64,000 bases of DNA from Hydrogenophaga sp. (GCF_019635465.1 NZ_JAHBZK010000007.1:151917-215916), one strand, 5' to 3'; numbered from the stretch's first letter, positions 17,877 through 27,772 are shown. Notes: a model not told the origin generated them from the sequence alone. Program-made: numbers and translations.

Positions 17877-18211
17877 GCGCGGGGCTCCTCACCGTCGATG
17901 TGATCGGTGCCGGACTCGTGCCGGCTGCGCAGCGCCAGCTCGATGATGAAGCCGGTGGTGGCAAAGCCGATCACGATGGCCGTCAGCACCAGGGCCTGCG
18001 GCAGCGGGTCGGCAATGGCGCCCTCGCCCACCAGCACCGGGTTGGCGTTGGTCCACAGGCGACCCATGACGAAGATGAACACGTTGACGGCATAGCCGAA
18101 CAGCGACAGGCCCAGCACCACCGGGAAGGTGCGGCCCCGAAGCATCAGGTACACGCCGGTGGCGGTGACGATGCCGATGCCGCTGGCCAACAGGAATTCC
18201 ATGCTGATCAT
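17873..18211 (-). CDS. mrpC: Mrp-type cation/proton antiporter subunit C
   Basis: A 112-residue, three-helix protein homologous to NuoK, matching MnhC/PhaC. It includes LMLRGRTFPVVLGLSLFGYAVNVFIF and the proline-rich loop DPLPQALVLTAIVIGFA that is almost invariant in this subunit. Sandwiched with 4-nt overlaps between the fused A/B gene and D. An ATG three codons downstream is an alternative start. Confidence 0.93.
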   Translation of the reverse strand: MISMEFLLASGIGIVTATGVYLMLRGRTFPVVLGLSLFGYAVNVFIFVMGRLWTNANPVLVGEGAIADPLPQALVLTAIVIGFATTGFIIELALRSRHESGTDHIDGEEPRA

Positions 18212-21033
18212 GCGTTGCTCCGGGACGCGGCGGCCGGGGCCTCGCGCGAGACGGTGCCCAGCACCGAGATGGTCAACAGCGTTGCCCCCACCACCGTGAG
18301 GTAGACGCCCAGGTCGAACGCCGCGGCCGAAGCGAAGGGCAGGTCACCCAATACCGGCACATGCGGATGGCCGTGCGCACTGGTGAGGAAGGGGCGCCCC
18401 ATCACGAAGGCGCCCACGCCGGTGAGCCCGGCGATGCCCAGCCCGGTGCCGATCCAGCGCACGAAGCGGCGGCCACCGTCGGCGCGCAACAGCAGCTCGG
18501 CGCGCGACTGGCCCATGGCCATGTACTGCAACACCAGTGCCACCGCGGTGATCAGCCCGGCAATGAAGCCACCACCCGGCAGGTTGTGACCGCGCATGAA
18601 GATGTAGACGGTAAACACCAGTGCCACCGGCAGCACGACGGACGCGGCCACGCGCAGCAGCAGCGGCTGGCGCGCAAAGGTCCAGTCGCGACCCTCGGTG
18701 TCGGCCGTGCCGCGCCGCGTGCGCATGCCGTCCATGAGGGCCAGCACACCCAGCGCCGCAATGCCCAGCACCGTAATCTCGCCAAAGGTGTCGTAGCCGC
18801 GGAAGTCCACCAGGATCACGTTGACGACGTTGCTGCCTCCGCCCTTGGGCAGGGACTGCTCCAGGAAGTACCAGGCGATGGAGTCGTGGCCGCGCGTGAG
18901 CAGCCACCACGCCACCACCGCAATGCCGGCACCGGCGCCCAGCGCAATCAGCGCGTGCAGACCGCGGCGCAGCGCCGGCGATTCGCGCGGCGAGCGCTGC
19001 GGCAGCAAGGCCAGGCCCATGAGCAGCAACACCGTCGACACCACCTCGACCGACAACTGCGTGAGCGCGAGGTCGGGCGCCGACAGGCCGACGAAGGTGA
19101 GCGACACGATGAGGCCAACCACACCCACCAGCACCACGGTGCGGAACCGGTCGTGGTGGCCCAGCACGATGGCCACGCACGTGGCCACCAGCAGCGCCCA
19201 CACCACCATGGCCAGCGGCGTGGCGGCCAGCGGTGCCCGCTCGCCCGCGCCCAGGCCGCTGCCCACCAGTGGCGCGGCACCCAGCACCAGCGCCGCCACC
19301 ACGAAGCTGGCCACATAGCGCTGCAGCGAGCCGTTCTCCAGCCGCTGGGTGAGTCGACCGGCGAGGCCGAACAGGCCGTTGACCAGCGCCTCGAAAAACT
19401 GGCGGCCATTGGCCGCGCCGAACCAGCGCTCGCTCTCGATGCCGTGCAGGCGACGCCGCCCCATCAAGGCGCGGTACAACAGGCCACCCACCACCAGCGC
19501 CACCACACTCATCAGCAGCGGCAGGTTGAAGCCATGCCACAGCGCCAGGTGGTAGTCGGGCAAGGCCTTGCCAGTCAGCGCCGTGGCGGCCACATGCACC
19601 AGCGGGCCGAAGGTCAGCGCCGGCAGCAAGCCGACGACCAGGCACACGATCACCAACAGGATCGATGGCGCCTTCATGCCCAGCGGGGGCTCGTGCGGGT
19701 GCGGGTTGGGCACGTCGCCGATGGGCCCATTGAAGAAGGTGTCGTGCACATAGCGCAACGAATACGCCACGCTGAAGATGCCGCCCAGCGTGACCAGCAC
19801 CGGCACCACCAGGTGCCACACGCCCGCCGTGGCGTTGACCGCCTCGGTGAAGAACATCTCTTTGGACAGGAAGCCGTTGGTGAGCGGCACGCCCGCCATG
19901 GATGCCGCCGCCACCATGGCCAGCGTGGCCGTCCAGGGCATGAGCGAGAACAGGCCACCGAGCTGACGCATGTCGCGCGAATGGGTCTCGTGGTCGACGA
20001 TCCCTGCGATCATGAACAGCGAGGCCTTGAAGCTGGCGTGGTTGAGCACGTGGAACACCGCCGCCACCGCAGCCAGGGGCGAGCCCAGGCCGATCAGGCA
20101 GGTGATGAGGCCGAGGTGACTCACCGTCGAATACGCCAGCAGGCCCTTGAGGTCGTGCTTGAAGAGCGCGATGAAGGCCGCGAACACCATGGTGACCAGG
20201 CCGGCCGTGGTGACGATGGTCTCGAACAGGCCGGTGCCGGCCAGCACCGGGTACAGGCGCATCAGCAGGAACACGCCCGCCTTGACCATGGTGGCCGAGT
20301 GCAGGTAGGCCGACACCGGCGTGGGCGCGGCCATGGCGTCGGGCAACCAGAAGTGGAACGGGAACTGCGCGCTCTTGGTGAAGCAGCCCAGCAGGATCAG
20401 CAGCAGCGCCGGCACGAAGCGCGCATCGGCCTGAATGGTGGGCACCATGGCCAGCATGGCGCTGATGTCGTAGCTGCCAGCGATCTGGCCCAGCAACACC
20501 ACGCCACCGAGCATGGCCAGGCCGCCGCCACCGGTGACCGCCAGCGCCTGCCGTGCACCGGCGCGCGCGTCGGGCCGGTGGCTCCAGAAGCCCACCAACA
20601 GAAACGACGACAGGCTGGTGAGCTCCCAGAACACCACCAGCAGCAGCAGGTTGTCCGACAGCACCACACCGAGCATGGCGGCCATGAACAGCATCATCTC
20701 GCTGTAGAACTTGGCCACCGAATCCTTGGCGCTGAGGTACCAGTGCGCGTAGGTGACGATGAGCAGGCCGATCACCAGGATCAGGCCCGCGAACATCAGC
20801 GACAGGCCGTCGAGCCGGAAGGTGAGGTTCAGCCCGAGTTCGGGCACCCAGTCCCAGCGGTTGAACACGGTTTCGCCGCGCATCACGGCGGGCGCGTTCA
20901 CCAGCAGCGAGGCCAGACTGGCCAGCGTCACGCCGAACGCGACCAGCGCGGTGAGTGGGCGGGACAAGCGCCCCAACCAGGCGGTGGTCAGGGTCCCCAG
21001 CAGCAGAGGCAGTAGAACGGTGATCAGCAGCAC
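18208..21033 (-). CDS. mrpA: Mrp-type cation/proton antiporter, fused subunits A and B
   Basis: A 941-residue protein joining MrpA (NuoL-like antiporter module, about residues 1-620, with FWELTSLSSFLLVGFWSH and PTPVSAYLHSATMVKAGVFLLMR), the DUF4040-type middle region, and a C-terminal MrpB domain (about residues 800-940, including FTVYIFMRGHNLPGGGFIAGL). The A-B fusion marks a group 2 Mrp operon such as the rhizobial pha system. The start is a GTG preceded by an AGAGAG ribosome site. First gene of the six-gene operon. Mrp antiporters export Na+ or K+ and confer tolerance to alkali, salt or cholate; the cation is not predictable here. The symbol pha used for this family has nothing to do with polyhydroxyalkanoate. 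Confidence 0.94.
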   Translation of the reverse strand: MLLITVLLPLLLGTLTTAWLGRLSRPLTALVAFGVTLASLASLLVNAPAVMRGETVFNRWDWVPELGLNLTFRLDGLSLMFAGLILVIGLLIVTYAHWYLSAKDSVAKFYSEMMLFMAAMLGVVLSDNLLLLVVFWELTSLSSFLLVGFWSHRPDARAGARQALAVTGGGGLAMLGGVVLLGQIAGSYDISAMLAMVPTIQADARFVPALLLILLGCFTKSAQFPFHFWLPDAMAAPTPVSAYLHSATMVKAGVFLLMRLYPVLAGTGLFETIVTTAGLVTMVFAAFIALFKHDLKGLLAYSTVSHLGLITCLIGLGSPLAAVAAVFHVLNHASFKASLFMIAGIVDHETHSRDMRQLGGLFSLMPWTATLAMVAAASMAGVPLTNGFLSKEMFFTEAVNATAGVWHLVVPVLVTLGGIFSVAYSLRYVHDTFFNGPIGDVPNPHPHEPPLGMKAPSILLVIVCLVVGLLPALTFGPLVHVAATALTGKALPDYHLALWHGFNLPLLMSVVALVVGGLLYRALMGRRRLHGIESERWFGAANGRQFFEALVNGLFGLAGRLTQRLENGSLQRYVASFVVAALVLGAAPLVGSGLGAGERAPLAATPLAMVVWALLVATCVAIVLGHHDRFRTVVLVGVVGLIVSLTFVGLSAPDLALTQLSVEVVSTVLLLMGLALLPQRSPRESPALRRGLHALIALGAGAGIAVVAWWLLTRGHDSIAWYFLEQSLPKGGGSNVVNVILVDFRGYDTFGEITVLGIAALGVLALMDGMRTRRGTADTEGRDWTFARQPLLLRVAASVVLPVALVFTVYIFMRGHNLPGGGFIAGLITAVALVLQYMAMGQSRAELLLRADGGRRFVRWIGTGLGIAGLTGVGAFVMGRPFLTSAHGHPHVPVLGDLPFASAAAFDLGVYLTVVGATLLTISVLGTVSREAPAAASRSNA

Positions 21034-21111
21034 GGTGTCTCTCTCAGGTCAACCCGCGATGCTAAACGGTCACGTAAGCGTCACCGACAAAGCCCCTCAA
21101 TTCGGCCCCTG

Positions 21112-22323
21112 TCACTCCTGTCGCGTGTCGATGCGGCTGTCCAGCTGGCTGTCAAGGCGCTCCGGCGGCGGTGGCTCGGGGCGCAGCCGCCAGGCCAGCG
21201 GCGAGGCCGAGCCCACCGCCGCGCCGACCACCCAGAACACCACGCCCGGTCCCACCAGCGCGCCGGCCGATCCGAACAACAAGGGCATCACCACACTGGA
21301 GCCATTGATCGCCATGGAGCGCAGGCCCAACGCCTCGCCGTGGCGGTGCGGCGGTGTCATCTGGTGCAGGGTACTCATGATCATAGGCTGCACCGAGCCC
21401 AGCGCCAGGCCCAGCAGCACCGACAGCACGGCCATGGTGGCCGCCGTGTGCGCGAACGGATAGGCACCGAAGAGCACGGTGGTGATGAGCATGGCGCTGG
21501 CCACCACCTGCGATTCGCGCAGGCGTGCCGCCACCCAGGGCATCAGCACACGGATGGTCGTGGCCGCCAGCGCGAAGCCACCCAGGATGGCGCCGATGGC
21601 GGTGGCCGACAGACCGCGCTCATGGCCCAGCACGGGCACGAGAAAGGTGTGCACATCCCAGCACGATGACAGCAACCAGTTGATCACCATCAGTCGGCGA
21701 AAAGCCGGGTGGCGCAACAGGTCCCAGGACGAACGTTGCCGACGGCGTGCGGACGGCACCACAGGCTCGTGCTCGCGCACGCCGCGCACCCACAGGTGCG
21801 CCAGCCAGGGCAACAGCCCCAGCATCAGGAAGGCCCAGCGAAAGCCCGCGAAGTCGATCACCAGCCCGGCCAGCAAAGGCCCGAGAAAGTTGGAGATCGA
21901 CGGGCCGATGGCCATCCAGCTGAACACCTGCTTGAGCGTGGTGGCGTCGTGCGCGAGCCGGCCCACGTGGCGTTGCACCGTGATCTGCGCGAGGTTGCTG
22001 GCCGCACCGCAGGCCACGGCCGACAGGCACAGCACCGCGAAATGCGGCCACGCGGCCGAGGCCAGCGCGCCCACACTGGCCACCACCACCGCCAGTTGAA
22101 TGGGTTGGCGCAGGCCACGGCGATCGGCCAGGCGACCCGCGGGCAAGGCCAGAAAGATGGCCGCCAGCGCGAACAGCGCGAGCAGGATGCCCACGGTGCC
22201 GGCGCTGTGGCCGGCACGCAGCGCCATCAGCGGTGCGGCCATGCGCAGGCCCGTCATGCAGGCATGAACGCTGATCTGGGAGGCAATCAGCCGCGCCAGA
22301 TCAGAACGTATGGCGGGGTTCAC
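21112..22323 (-). CDS. Major facilitator superfamily transporter
   Basis: A 403-residue protein with twelve predicted helices. The MFS motif between helices 2 and 3 is visible (PAGRLADRRGLRQPIQ), and a second half repeat begins after a charged loop near residue 205 (EHEPVVPSARRRQR). It resembles uncharacterised MFS exporters. The start overlaps the rmuC stop by 4 nt, so it is co-transcribed with rmuC and the 2-hydroxyacid dehydrogenase. The substrate is unknown. Confidence 0.87.
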   Translation of the reverse strand: MNPAIRSDLARLIASQISVHACMTGLRMAAPLMALRAGHSAGTVGILLALFALAAIFLALPAGRLADRRGLRQPIQLAVVVASVGALASAAWPHFAVLCLSAVACGAASNLAQITVQRHVGRLAHDATTLKQVFSWMAIGPSISNFLGPLLAGLVIDFAGFRWAFLMLGLLPWLAHLWVRGVREHEPVVPSARRRQRSSWDLLRHPAFRRLMVINWLLSSCWDVHTFLVPVLGHERGLSATAIGAILGGFALAATTIRVLMPWVAARLRESQVVASAMLITTVLFGAYPFAHTAATMAVLSVLLGLALGSVQPMIMSTLHQMTPPHRHGEALGLRSMAINGSSVVMPLLFGSAGALVGPGVVFWVVGAAVGSASPLAWRLRPEPPPPERLDSQLDSRIDTRQE

Positions 22324-23780
22324 GGGGCCTCGCGTTCGGGCGGATCGTTGTCGAGCGGCAGCAGGCTGGCTGCTCGGTCCTGTGGCAAAGCCTCGACGGT
22401 CTTGAGCGCGCGGCCCATGGCGCGGCTGCGCACCTCGGCGGCCTCCAGCGTGTTGAGCACGGTCTGGGTCTGACCCTTGACCTTGGCCAGCACGTCGCCG
22501 AACTTGGCGAACTCGGTCTTGACCGCCCCCAGCACCTGCCAGACCTCGCTGCTGCGCTTCTCCAGCGCCAACGTGCGAAAGCCCATCTGCAGCGAATTGA
22601 GCATGGCCATCAGCGTGGTCGGCCCGGCCAGCGTGACGCGGTGCTCGCGCTGCAGCAGCTCCATGAGGCCCGGGCGGCGCAGCACCTCGGCGTACAGGCC
22701 TTCGGTGGGCAGGAACAGGATGGCGAAGTCGGTGGTGTGCGGCGGCTCGAGGTACTTCTCGGCCATGGACTTCGCCTCCAGGCGGATGCGTTGCTCCAGC
22801 GCCTTGCCCGCGGCCTCGGCACCGTCAACGTCGGCGCGTTGCTGAGCGTCGAGCAGGCGTTCGTAGTCTTCGTTCGGGAACTTGGCGTCGATCGGCAGCC
22901 AGCAAGGCGCGCCGTCGTCGCCACGGCCCGGCAGCTTGATGGCGAAGTCGACCACGTTGCGGCTGCCCGGGCGCGTGGCCACCTGGGTGGCGTACTGGTC
23001 GGGCGCGAACACCTGCTCCAGCAAGGCCGCGAGTTGCGCCTCGCCGAACATGCCGCGCGTCTTGACGTTGGTGAGCAGGTGCTTGAGGTCACCCACACCC
23101 TGCGCCAGGGTCTGCATCTCGCCCAGGCCCTTGTGCACCTGCTCCAGCCGGTCGGCCACCTGCTTGAAGCTCTCGCCCAGTCGCGCCTGCAACGTGCTCT
23201 GCAGTTTCTCGTCGACCACGGCGCGCATCTCGTCGAGCTTGGCGGCGTTGCCCTGTTGCAGCTGGGTGAGCTGCGCGTCCAGCGTGGTGCGGATCTCGGC
23301 CAGCCGGCGCGCGTTGGCCTCGCTCATGTCCTGCAACTGGCGCGTGAGGGCGTCGCCCAGCGCACCGCGCAGTTGCACCAACTGCTGCGCAAACCCGTCG
23401 AGCTGCGCGTTCTGGGTGCGCGTGGTCTCGGCCGATTGCGCGGTGATCGACTCCTGAAAGCGGCTCAGGCTTTGTTGTTGCTCCACGCGCGCGGCACGCG
23501 CGGCCTCCGCGGCCTGGTGGGCGGACGCCTCGCGAAAGCTGGTGATGGACTGCAGCAGCTCCTGGCGGGTGGCGCGCGCGGCGTCGCCCATTTCGCGGCG
23601 CAGTTCGGCCTCCACATGTTCAACGCGCTGCGCGGTCTGTTGCAACTGATTGAGCACCGCCTGCCGGTGGGCGAGTTCGTCCGCGTCGGGCCCGGGGCGG
23701 CGGCGCAGCAGCAACAGCTGCAGCAGCACGCCGATGCCCACCAGCACCAGCAGCAGGACGATCACCCACGAAGCCATCAT
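22320..23780 (-). CDS. rmuC: DNA recombination protein RmuC
   Basis: A 486-residue RmuC homologue. It has an N-terminal membrane anchor (about residues 4-25), a long alanine- and glutamine-rich coiled coil (about 30-230) and the C-terminal PD-(D/E)XK-like RmuC nuclease domain (about 230-450), containing RGMFGEAQLAALLEQVF, the IDAKFPNEDYERLL segment and FLPTEGLYAEVLRRPGL. RmuC limits recombination at short inverted repeats in E. coli. It overlaps both neighbours by 4 nt. Confidence 0.93.
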   Translation of the reverse strand: MMASWVIVLLLVLVGIGVLLQLLLLRRRPGPDADELAHRQAVLNQLQQTAQRVEHVEAELRREMGDAARATRQELLQSITSFREASAHQAAEAARAARVEQQQSLSRFQESITAQSAETTRTQNAQLDGFAQQLVQLRGALGDALTRQLQDMSEANARRLAEIRTTLDAQLTQLQQGNAAKLDEMRAVVDEKLQSTLQARLGESFKQVADRLEQVHKGLGEMQTLAQGVGDLKHLLTNVKTRGMFGEAQLAALLEQVFAPDQYATQVATRPGSRNVVDFAIKLPGRGDDGAPCWLPIDAKFPNEDYERLLDAQQRADVDGAEAAGKALEQRIRLEAKSMAEKYLEPPHTTDFAILFLPTEGLYAEVLRRPGLMELLQREHRVTLAGPTTLMAMLNSLQMGFRTLALEKRSSEVWQVLGAVKTEFAKFGDVLAKVKGQTQTVLNTLEAAEVRSRAMGRALKTVEALPQDRAASLLPLDNDPPEREAP

Positions 23781-24772
23781 GCGCGCGCGCCCTTGCCAAG
23801 GATGTCGGCGTTGATCGGCGTGCGCGGCTGGCCCGTGGTGAGGTAGGCGATCACGTTGTCGGCGGCCAGCATGGCCATGGCCCGGCGCGTGCCGATGGTG
23901 GCGCTGGCGATGTGCGGCGTGAGCACGACGTTGGGCACGGTGAGCAGATCGGGATGCACCTTGGGCTCGCCTTCGAACACATCCAGACCCGCGGCCGCGA
24001 TGCGGCCCTGCTTGAGTGCCTGTGCCAGCGCCGCGTCATCGACGATGCCACCGCGAGCGATGTTGACCAGCGTGGCGGTGGGCTTCATCTGCGCAATCTC
24101 GGCGGCGCCGATGGCGTGGTGGCTCTCGGCGCTGTAGGGCAGCACCAGGATCAGGTGGTCCGCCTCGCGCAGCAGGGTCGCCTTGTCCACGTAGCTGGCC
24201 TTGCATTCGGACTCGGTGGCGGCGTCCAGGCGCGAGCGGTTGTGATAGATCACCTTCATGCCGAAGCCGTGCGCGCCGCGGCGCGCAATGGCCTGACCGA
24301 TACGGCCCATGCCCAGAATGCCCAGCGTGCTGCCGTGCACCTCGGCGCCGGCAAACATGTCGAGCGCCCAGCGGTTCCAGCGGCCTTCGCGCAGAAAGAT
24401 CTCGCTCTCGGTCATGCGGCGCGCGGTCGCCATCACCAGCGCAAAGCCGAAGTCGGCCGTGGTTTCGGTGAGCACATCGGGGGTGTTGGTGGCCAGCACA
24501 CCGGCCGAGCTCAGCGCCGGCACGTCGAAGTTGTTGTAGCCCACCGCGATGTTGGCCACGATGCGCAGGCCCGGGCATGCCGCTGCCACGGCGCCGTCGA
24601 TGCGGTCGCTGCCGGTGGTGAGCGCCCCCACCTTGCCCTGCAGGCGCTCGACCAGCTGCGCCGGCGACAACACTTCGTCGGCATCGTTGTGGTCGACCTC
24701 GAAGTGCTGACGCAGGTGCTCGACCACGTCGGGGAACACCTTGCGCGTGATCAGGATGGCGGGCTTGCCCAT
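23777..24772 (-). CDS. D-2-hydroxyacid dehydrogenase (glyoxylate/hydroxypyruvate reductase type)
   Basis: A 331-residue D-isomer-specific 2-hydroxyacid dehydrogenase. The NAD(P)-binding fold (LGILGMGRIGQAIARRG) is followed by the catalytic arginine region (LVNIARGGIVDD), a glutamate, and the catalytic histidine in LTPHIASATIGTRRAM. Together with the PAILITRKVFPDVVEHL-like start, this fits the GhrB/glyoxylate reductase branch; hydroxypyruvate or 2-ketogluconate are alternative substrates. It leads a three-gene overlapping unit with rmuC and the MFS gene. Confidence 0.88.
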   Translation of the reverse strand: MGKPAILITRKVFPDVVEHLRQHFEVDHNDADEVLSPAQLVERLQGKVGALTTGSDRIDGAVAAACPGLRIVANIAVGYNNFDVPALSSAGVLATNTPDVLTETTADFGFALVMATARRMTESEIFLREGRWNRWALDMFAGAEVHGSTLGILGMGRIGQAIARRGAHGFGMKVIYHNRSRLDAATESECKASYVDKATLLREADHLILVLPYSAESHHAIGAAEIAQMKPTATLVNIARGGIVDDAALAQALKQGRIAAAGLDVFEGEPKVHPDLLTVPNVVLTPHIASATIGTRRAMAMLAADNVIAYLTTGQPRTPINADILGKGARA

Positions 24773-24803
24773 GGAATGTCTCCTTGTTGTGTGGGTGTGT
24801 GAA

Positions 24804-26219
24804 TCAGCGGAACCACAGCCAGGTGATCAGTGCGAACAGCGGCACCAGGATGGCGAACGACCAGGCCATGTAGCCGAAGAAGCTGGGCATTCTGACGCCG
24901 CGGTCCTCGGCAATCGCCTTGACCATCAGATTGGGCGCGTTGCCGATGTAGGTGTTGGCGCCCATGAACACCGCGCCCAGCGAAATCGCCACCAGCGTGG
25001 GCGCCAGCGTCGTCATCAGCGTCTGCGGGTCGCCGCCGGCGCTGTTGAAAAACACCAGGTAGGTGGGCGCGTTGTCGAGGAAGGAGCTGAGTGCCCCCGT
25101 GGCCCAGAAGTACATGGCGTTGTGGGGCGTGCCATCGGGCAGCGTCACGGCGCGCACCACGGCCGCAAACGGGCCGTCCACCCCGGCGCGCAGCATGGCG
25201 ATCACCGGCACGATGGTCAGGAAGATGGCAGCGAACAGCTTGGCCACCTCCTGCATCGGGCCCCAGCCAAACTGGTTGCCCTCGTGAGCGCTGTCGGGCG
25301 TGATACGCAGCGACAGCAGCGCCACACCGATGAGACCGATGTCGCGCACCAGACCTTCCAGCGCGATGTCGGTGCCCGCCACGTGCCAGGCCACGCCCGG
25401 GTGCCACAGGCCGCTGAGCAGCACCAATCCCACCACCACCGCCAGCAGGGCCAGGTTGGCGGCGCCGTCCAGGCCGAAGGCCGGCGAGGTGTCGGGAGTC
25501 GGATCAACCGGGCGAATCTCTTCGCGGCGGTGGTAGTACCACCAGTCGATCACATAGAACAGCGCCAGCAACACGCCGACCAGAAACAGCGTCTGCGGCC
25601 AGACGTGCTGGATGGTCCAGAAAAAGTCCACGCCCTTGAGAAAACCCAGGAACAACGGCGGATCGCCCAGCGGCGTGAGTGCGCCGCCCGCGTTGGACAC
25701 GATGAAGATGAAAAACACCACCACGTGCACCTGATGGCGGCGGTTGTCGTTGGCACGAATGAGCGGGCGGATCAACAGCATGGAAGCGCCCGTGGTGCCC
25801 ATGAAGCTGGCCAGCAGCGCACCGATGCCCAGGATGGCCGTGTTCAGGCCGGGGCTGCCGTGCAGGTTGCCCCGCACGTGAATGCCACCGGCCACGGTGA
25901 ACAGCGCAGTCAGCAAGATGATGAACGGGATGTACTCGGCCACCGCCGCGTGCATCACCGCGGCACCGGCTGCGCCCGGGCCGAACACGACCGCAAAAGG
26001 CACCAGAAAGGCCAGCGCCCATGCCGCGGCAACCTTGCCGAAATGGTGGTGCCAGAACATCGGCGCCACCAGCGGCACGACGGCGATCGAGAGCAGCACA
26101 CCGGCAAAGGGCACGCCCCACCAGACCGCCAGCGCACGTCCGTCGACTTCGGCCGCCGAGGCCAGCACAGGCGCGAGCAACGCCCACAGGGTCAAGGCCC
26201 TGAGCACGCAACGCTTCAT
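24804..26219 (-). CDS. Sodium:proton antiporter-like ion transporter (NhaD/CitMHS superfamily)
   Basis: A 471-residue inner-membrane protein of the ion transporter superfamily, most like the sodium:proton antiporters grouped with NhaD. The first helix (ALTLWALLAPVLASAAE) could be a cleaved signal, and about eleven further helices follow. The conserved SNAGGALTPLGDPPLFLGF loop and GTTGASMLLIRPLIRAN fit this group. The ATG at 26219 is chosen because it gives this leader; the frame continues upstream into the FKBP gene. It is 13 nt downstream of the FKBP gene. Transport of an anion such as citrate cannot be excluded. Confidence 0.72.
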   Translation of the reverse strand: MKRCVLRALTLWALLAPVLASAAEVDGRALAVWWGVPFAGVLLSIAVVPLVAPMFWHHHFGKVAAAWALAFLVPFAVVFGPGAAGAAVMHAAVAEYIPFIILLTALFTVAGGIHVRGNLHGSPGLNTAILGIGALLASFMGTTGASMLLIRPLIRANDNRRHQVHVVVFFIFIVSNAGGALTPLGDPPLFLGFLKGVDFFWTIQHVWPQTLFLVGVLLALFYVIDWWYYHRREEIRPVDPTPDTSPAFGLDGAANLALLAVVVGLVLLSGLWHPGVAWHVAGTDIALEGLVRDIGLIGVALLSLRITPDSAHEGNQFGWGPMQEVAKLFAAIFLTIVPVIAMLRAGVDGPFAAVVRAVTLPDGTPHNAMYFWATGALSSFLDNAPTYLVFFNSAGGDPQTLMTTLAPTLVAISLGAVFMGANTYIGNAPNLMVKAIAEDRGVRMPSFFGYMAWSFAILVPLFALITWLWFR

Positions 26220-26232
26220 GGTGAACCCCGCG

Positions 26233-26580
26233 TCAGACGGCCAGCAGATCGACTTCGAACAGCAAGGTGGCGTTGGGCGGAATGACACCACCGGCGCCGC
26301 GCGCACCGTAGCCCAGCTCGGGCGGAATCACCAGGCGGCGCGTGCCGCCCACCTTCATACCCTGCACGCCTTCGTCCCAGCCACGGATGACGTGGCCCAT
26401 GCCCAGCGGAAACTCGAACGGCTGGCCACGGTCCTTGCTGGAGTCGAACTTGGCGCCGGCCGCGCCGTTGGTGTAGAGCCAGCCGGTGTAGTGCACCTGC
26501 ACCGGGCGCCCGGCACGGGCTTCATCGCCCTGCCCGACCACGGTGTCTTCGTATTGCAGGCCGCTGGGGGTGGTGTTCAT
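26233..26580 (-). CDS. FKBP-type peptidyl-prolyl cis-trans isomerase
   Basis: A 115-residue single-domain FKBP without signal peptide, probably cytoplasmic. The active-site pattern is complete: VQVHYTGWLY, KFDSSKDRGQPFEF, GHVIRGWDEGVQGMKVGG and IPPNATLLFEVDLL. Such proteins speed cis-trans isomerisation of X-Pro bonds and may chaperone folding. It lies 29 nt downstream of the nitroreductase gene and upstream of the antiporter gene. Confidence 0.95.
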   Translation of the reverse strand: MNTTPSGLQYEDTVVGQGDEARAGRPVQVHYTGWLYTNGAAGAKFDSSKDRGQPFEFPLGMGHVIRGWDEGVQGMKVGGTRRLVIPPELGYGARGAGGVIPPNATLLFEVDLLAV

Positions 26581-26609
26581 GGTCTTCTCCTCGGGAAAAA
26601 CAGGGTGGC

Positions 26610-27326
26610 TCAACCGAGCCAGTGGGTAAACGCGGCCACGGGCTCGCGCGGGGTGATGAAGTCGTTGACCGGGGCGTTCGGGTCCGCATAGCCCAGGGCC
26701 ATGCCGCAGACCAGCATTTCGCCTTCGCCCGCACCGATGTGCGGGAGGATGATTTTGGCGAAGCCGTTCCAGGCCGCCTGCGGGCAGGTGTGCAGGCCGT
26801 GGCCGCGCGCGGCCACCATGATGTTTTGCAGGAACATGCCGTAGTCGACCAGCGAGCCGCGGCCCATCACGCGGTCCAGCGTGAACATCAGCCCCACCGG
26901 GGCGTCGAACAGCTGGAAGTTGCGCTGGTGCTGGGCGTGCATCTTGTCCTTCTCGCCCTTGGCGATGCCCAGCAGGCCGTAGAGGCCCCACCCGTTTTCG
27001 CGGCGGCGGTCGATGTACGGGCTGACCCATTTCTCGGGGTAATAGTCGTATTCCTCGCGGTACTCGGCCGCCAGCGCCGGGTTGGCGTACATGGCGTCGT
27101 GCGCCGCGCAGACCTTGGCCACCAGCTCGTCGCGGGCCGCGTTCTGCAACACGTACACCTTCCAGGGTTGCGTGTTGGTGCCCGATGGCGCACGCCGCGC
27201 CACGTCGAGCAGGTGCTCGATGGTCTCGCGCGGGACTTGCTTGGGCAGAAAGGCGCGCACCGACATGCGCGAAGTGATAGCCGCATCGACGCTGGCGGGG
27301 TCGATCACGGGGGCGGCGAGGGTCAT
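26610..27326 (-). CDS. Nitroreductase family FMN oxidoreductase
   Basis: A 238-residue nitroreductase. The FMN-binding N-terminal motif ([18 protein letters not shown], then [16 protein letters not shown]) and the C-terminal [12 protein letters not shown] region are typical. These flavoenzymes reduce nitro groups, quinones or other acceptors with NAD(P)H; the physiological substrate here is unknown. It starts at ATG 27326, overlapping the thioesterase stop by 4 nt. Confidence 0.9.
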   Translation of the reverse strand: MTLAAPVIDPASVDAAITSRMSVRAFLPKQVPRETIEHLLDVARRAPSGTNTQPWKVYVLQNAARDELVAKVCAAHDAMYANPALAAEYREEYDYYPEKWVSPYIDRRRENGWGLYGLLGIAKGEKDKMHAQHQRNFQLFDAPVGLMFTLDRVMGRGSLVDYGMFLQNIMVAARGHGLHTCPQAAWNGFAKIILPHIGAGEGEMLVCGMALGYADPNAPVNDFITPREPVAAFTHWLG

Positions 27327-27772
27327 CGCAAGGTCTCCAGAACGTTTTTGAGGGCGTCGGGCAGCGGCACCGGGCGGCGCGTTTCGCGATCGACGTAGAC
27401 GTGCACGAAATGCCCGTGTGCGGCTGTGGTGTCGGCGCCGTCGGCAAACAGGCCCACTTCGTAGCGCACGCTGGATTTGCCCAGGTGTGCGACCCGCAGG
27501 CCTGCCAGCACGGTCTGCGGAAAGGCCAGCGGCGCAAAGTAGTGGCACTGCGTCTCGACCACCAGGCCGATCACGCCGCCGGCATGGATGTCGAGCGCGC
27601 CCGCCTCGATGAGGTGGGCATTGACCGCCGTGTCGAACCAGCTGTAGTAAACGACGTTGTTGACGTGGCCGTAGACGTCGTTGTCGGACCAGCGGGTGGT
27701 GATGGAGCGAAAGGCGCGGTAGTCGCTGCGCGGGCGAGGGGTCGGGCGTTCGGCCGGTGCGTTCGCGGTCAT
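27323..27772 (-). CDS. Acyl-CoA thioesterase (4-hydroxybenzoyl-CoA thioesterase-like hotdog)
   Basis: A 149-residue single hotdog-fold protein of the 4HBT/YbgC type. The catalytic aspartate lies in [23 protein letters not shown], the family signature. It hydrolyses a CoA or possibly ACP thioester; chain length cannot be predicted. It overlaps the HDAC-like gene upstream and the nitroreductase gene downstream by 4 nt each, which suggests a single transcript. Confidence 0.9.
   Translation of the reverse strand: MTANAPAERPTPRPRSDYRAFRSITTRWSDNDVYGHVNNVVYYSWFDTAVNAHLIEAGALDIHAGGVIGLVVETQCHYFAPLAFPQTVLAGLRVAHLGKSSVRYEVGLFADGADTTAAHGHFVHVYVDRETRRPVPLPDALKNVLETLR

Noticed and set aside
18361-21015. 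Long plus-strand open frame antisense to the Mrp A/B gene
   Set aside because: Extreme His/Gln/Arg composition and no ribosome site or domain; the minus strand encodes a perfect antiporter subunit.
15073-21033. Reading the Mrp operon as polyhydroxyalkanoate genes because of the pha name
   Set aside because: The products are membrane antiporter subunits; the shared symbol is historical and unrelated to the phasin at 29 kb.
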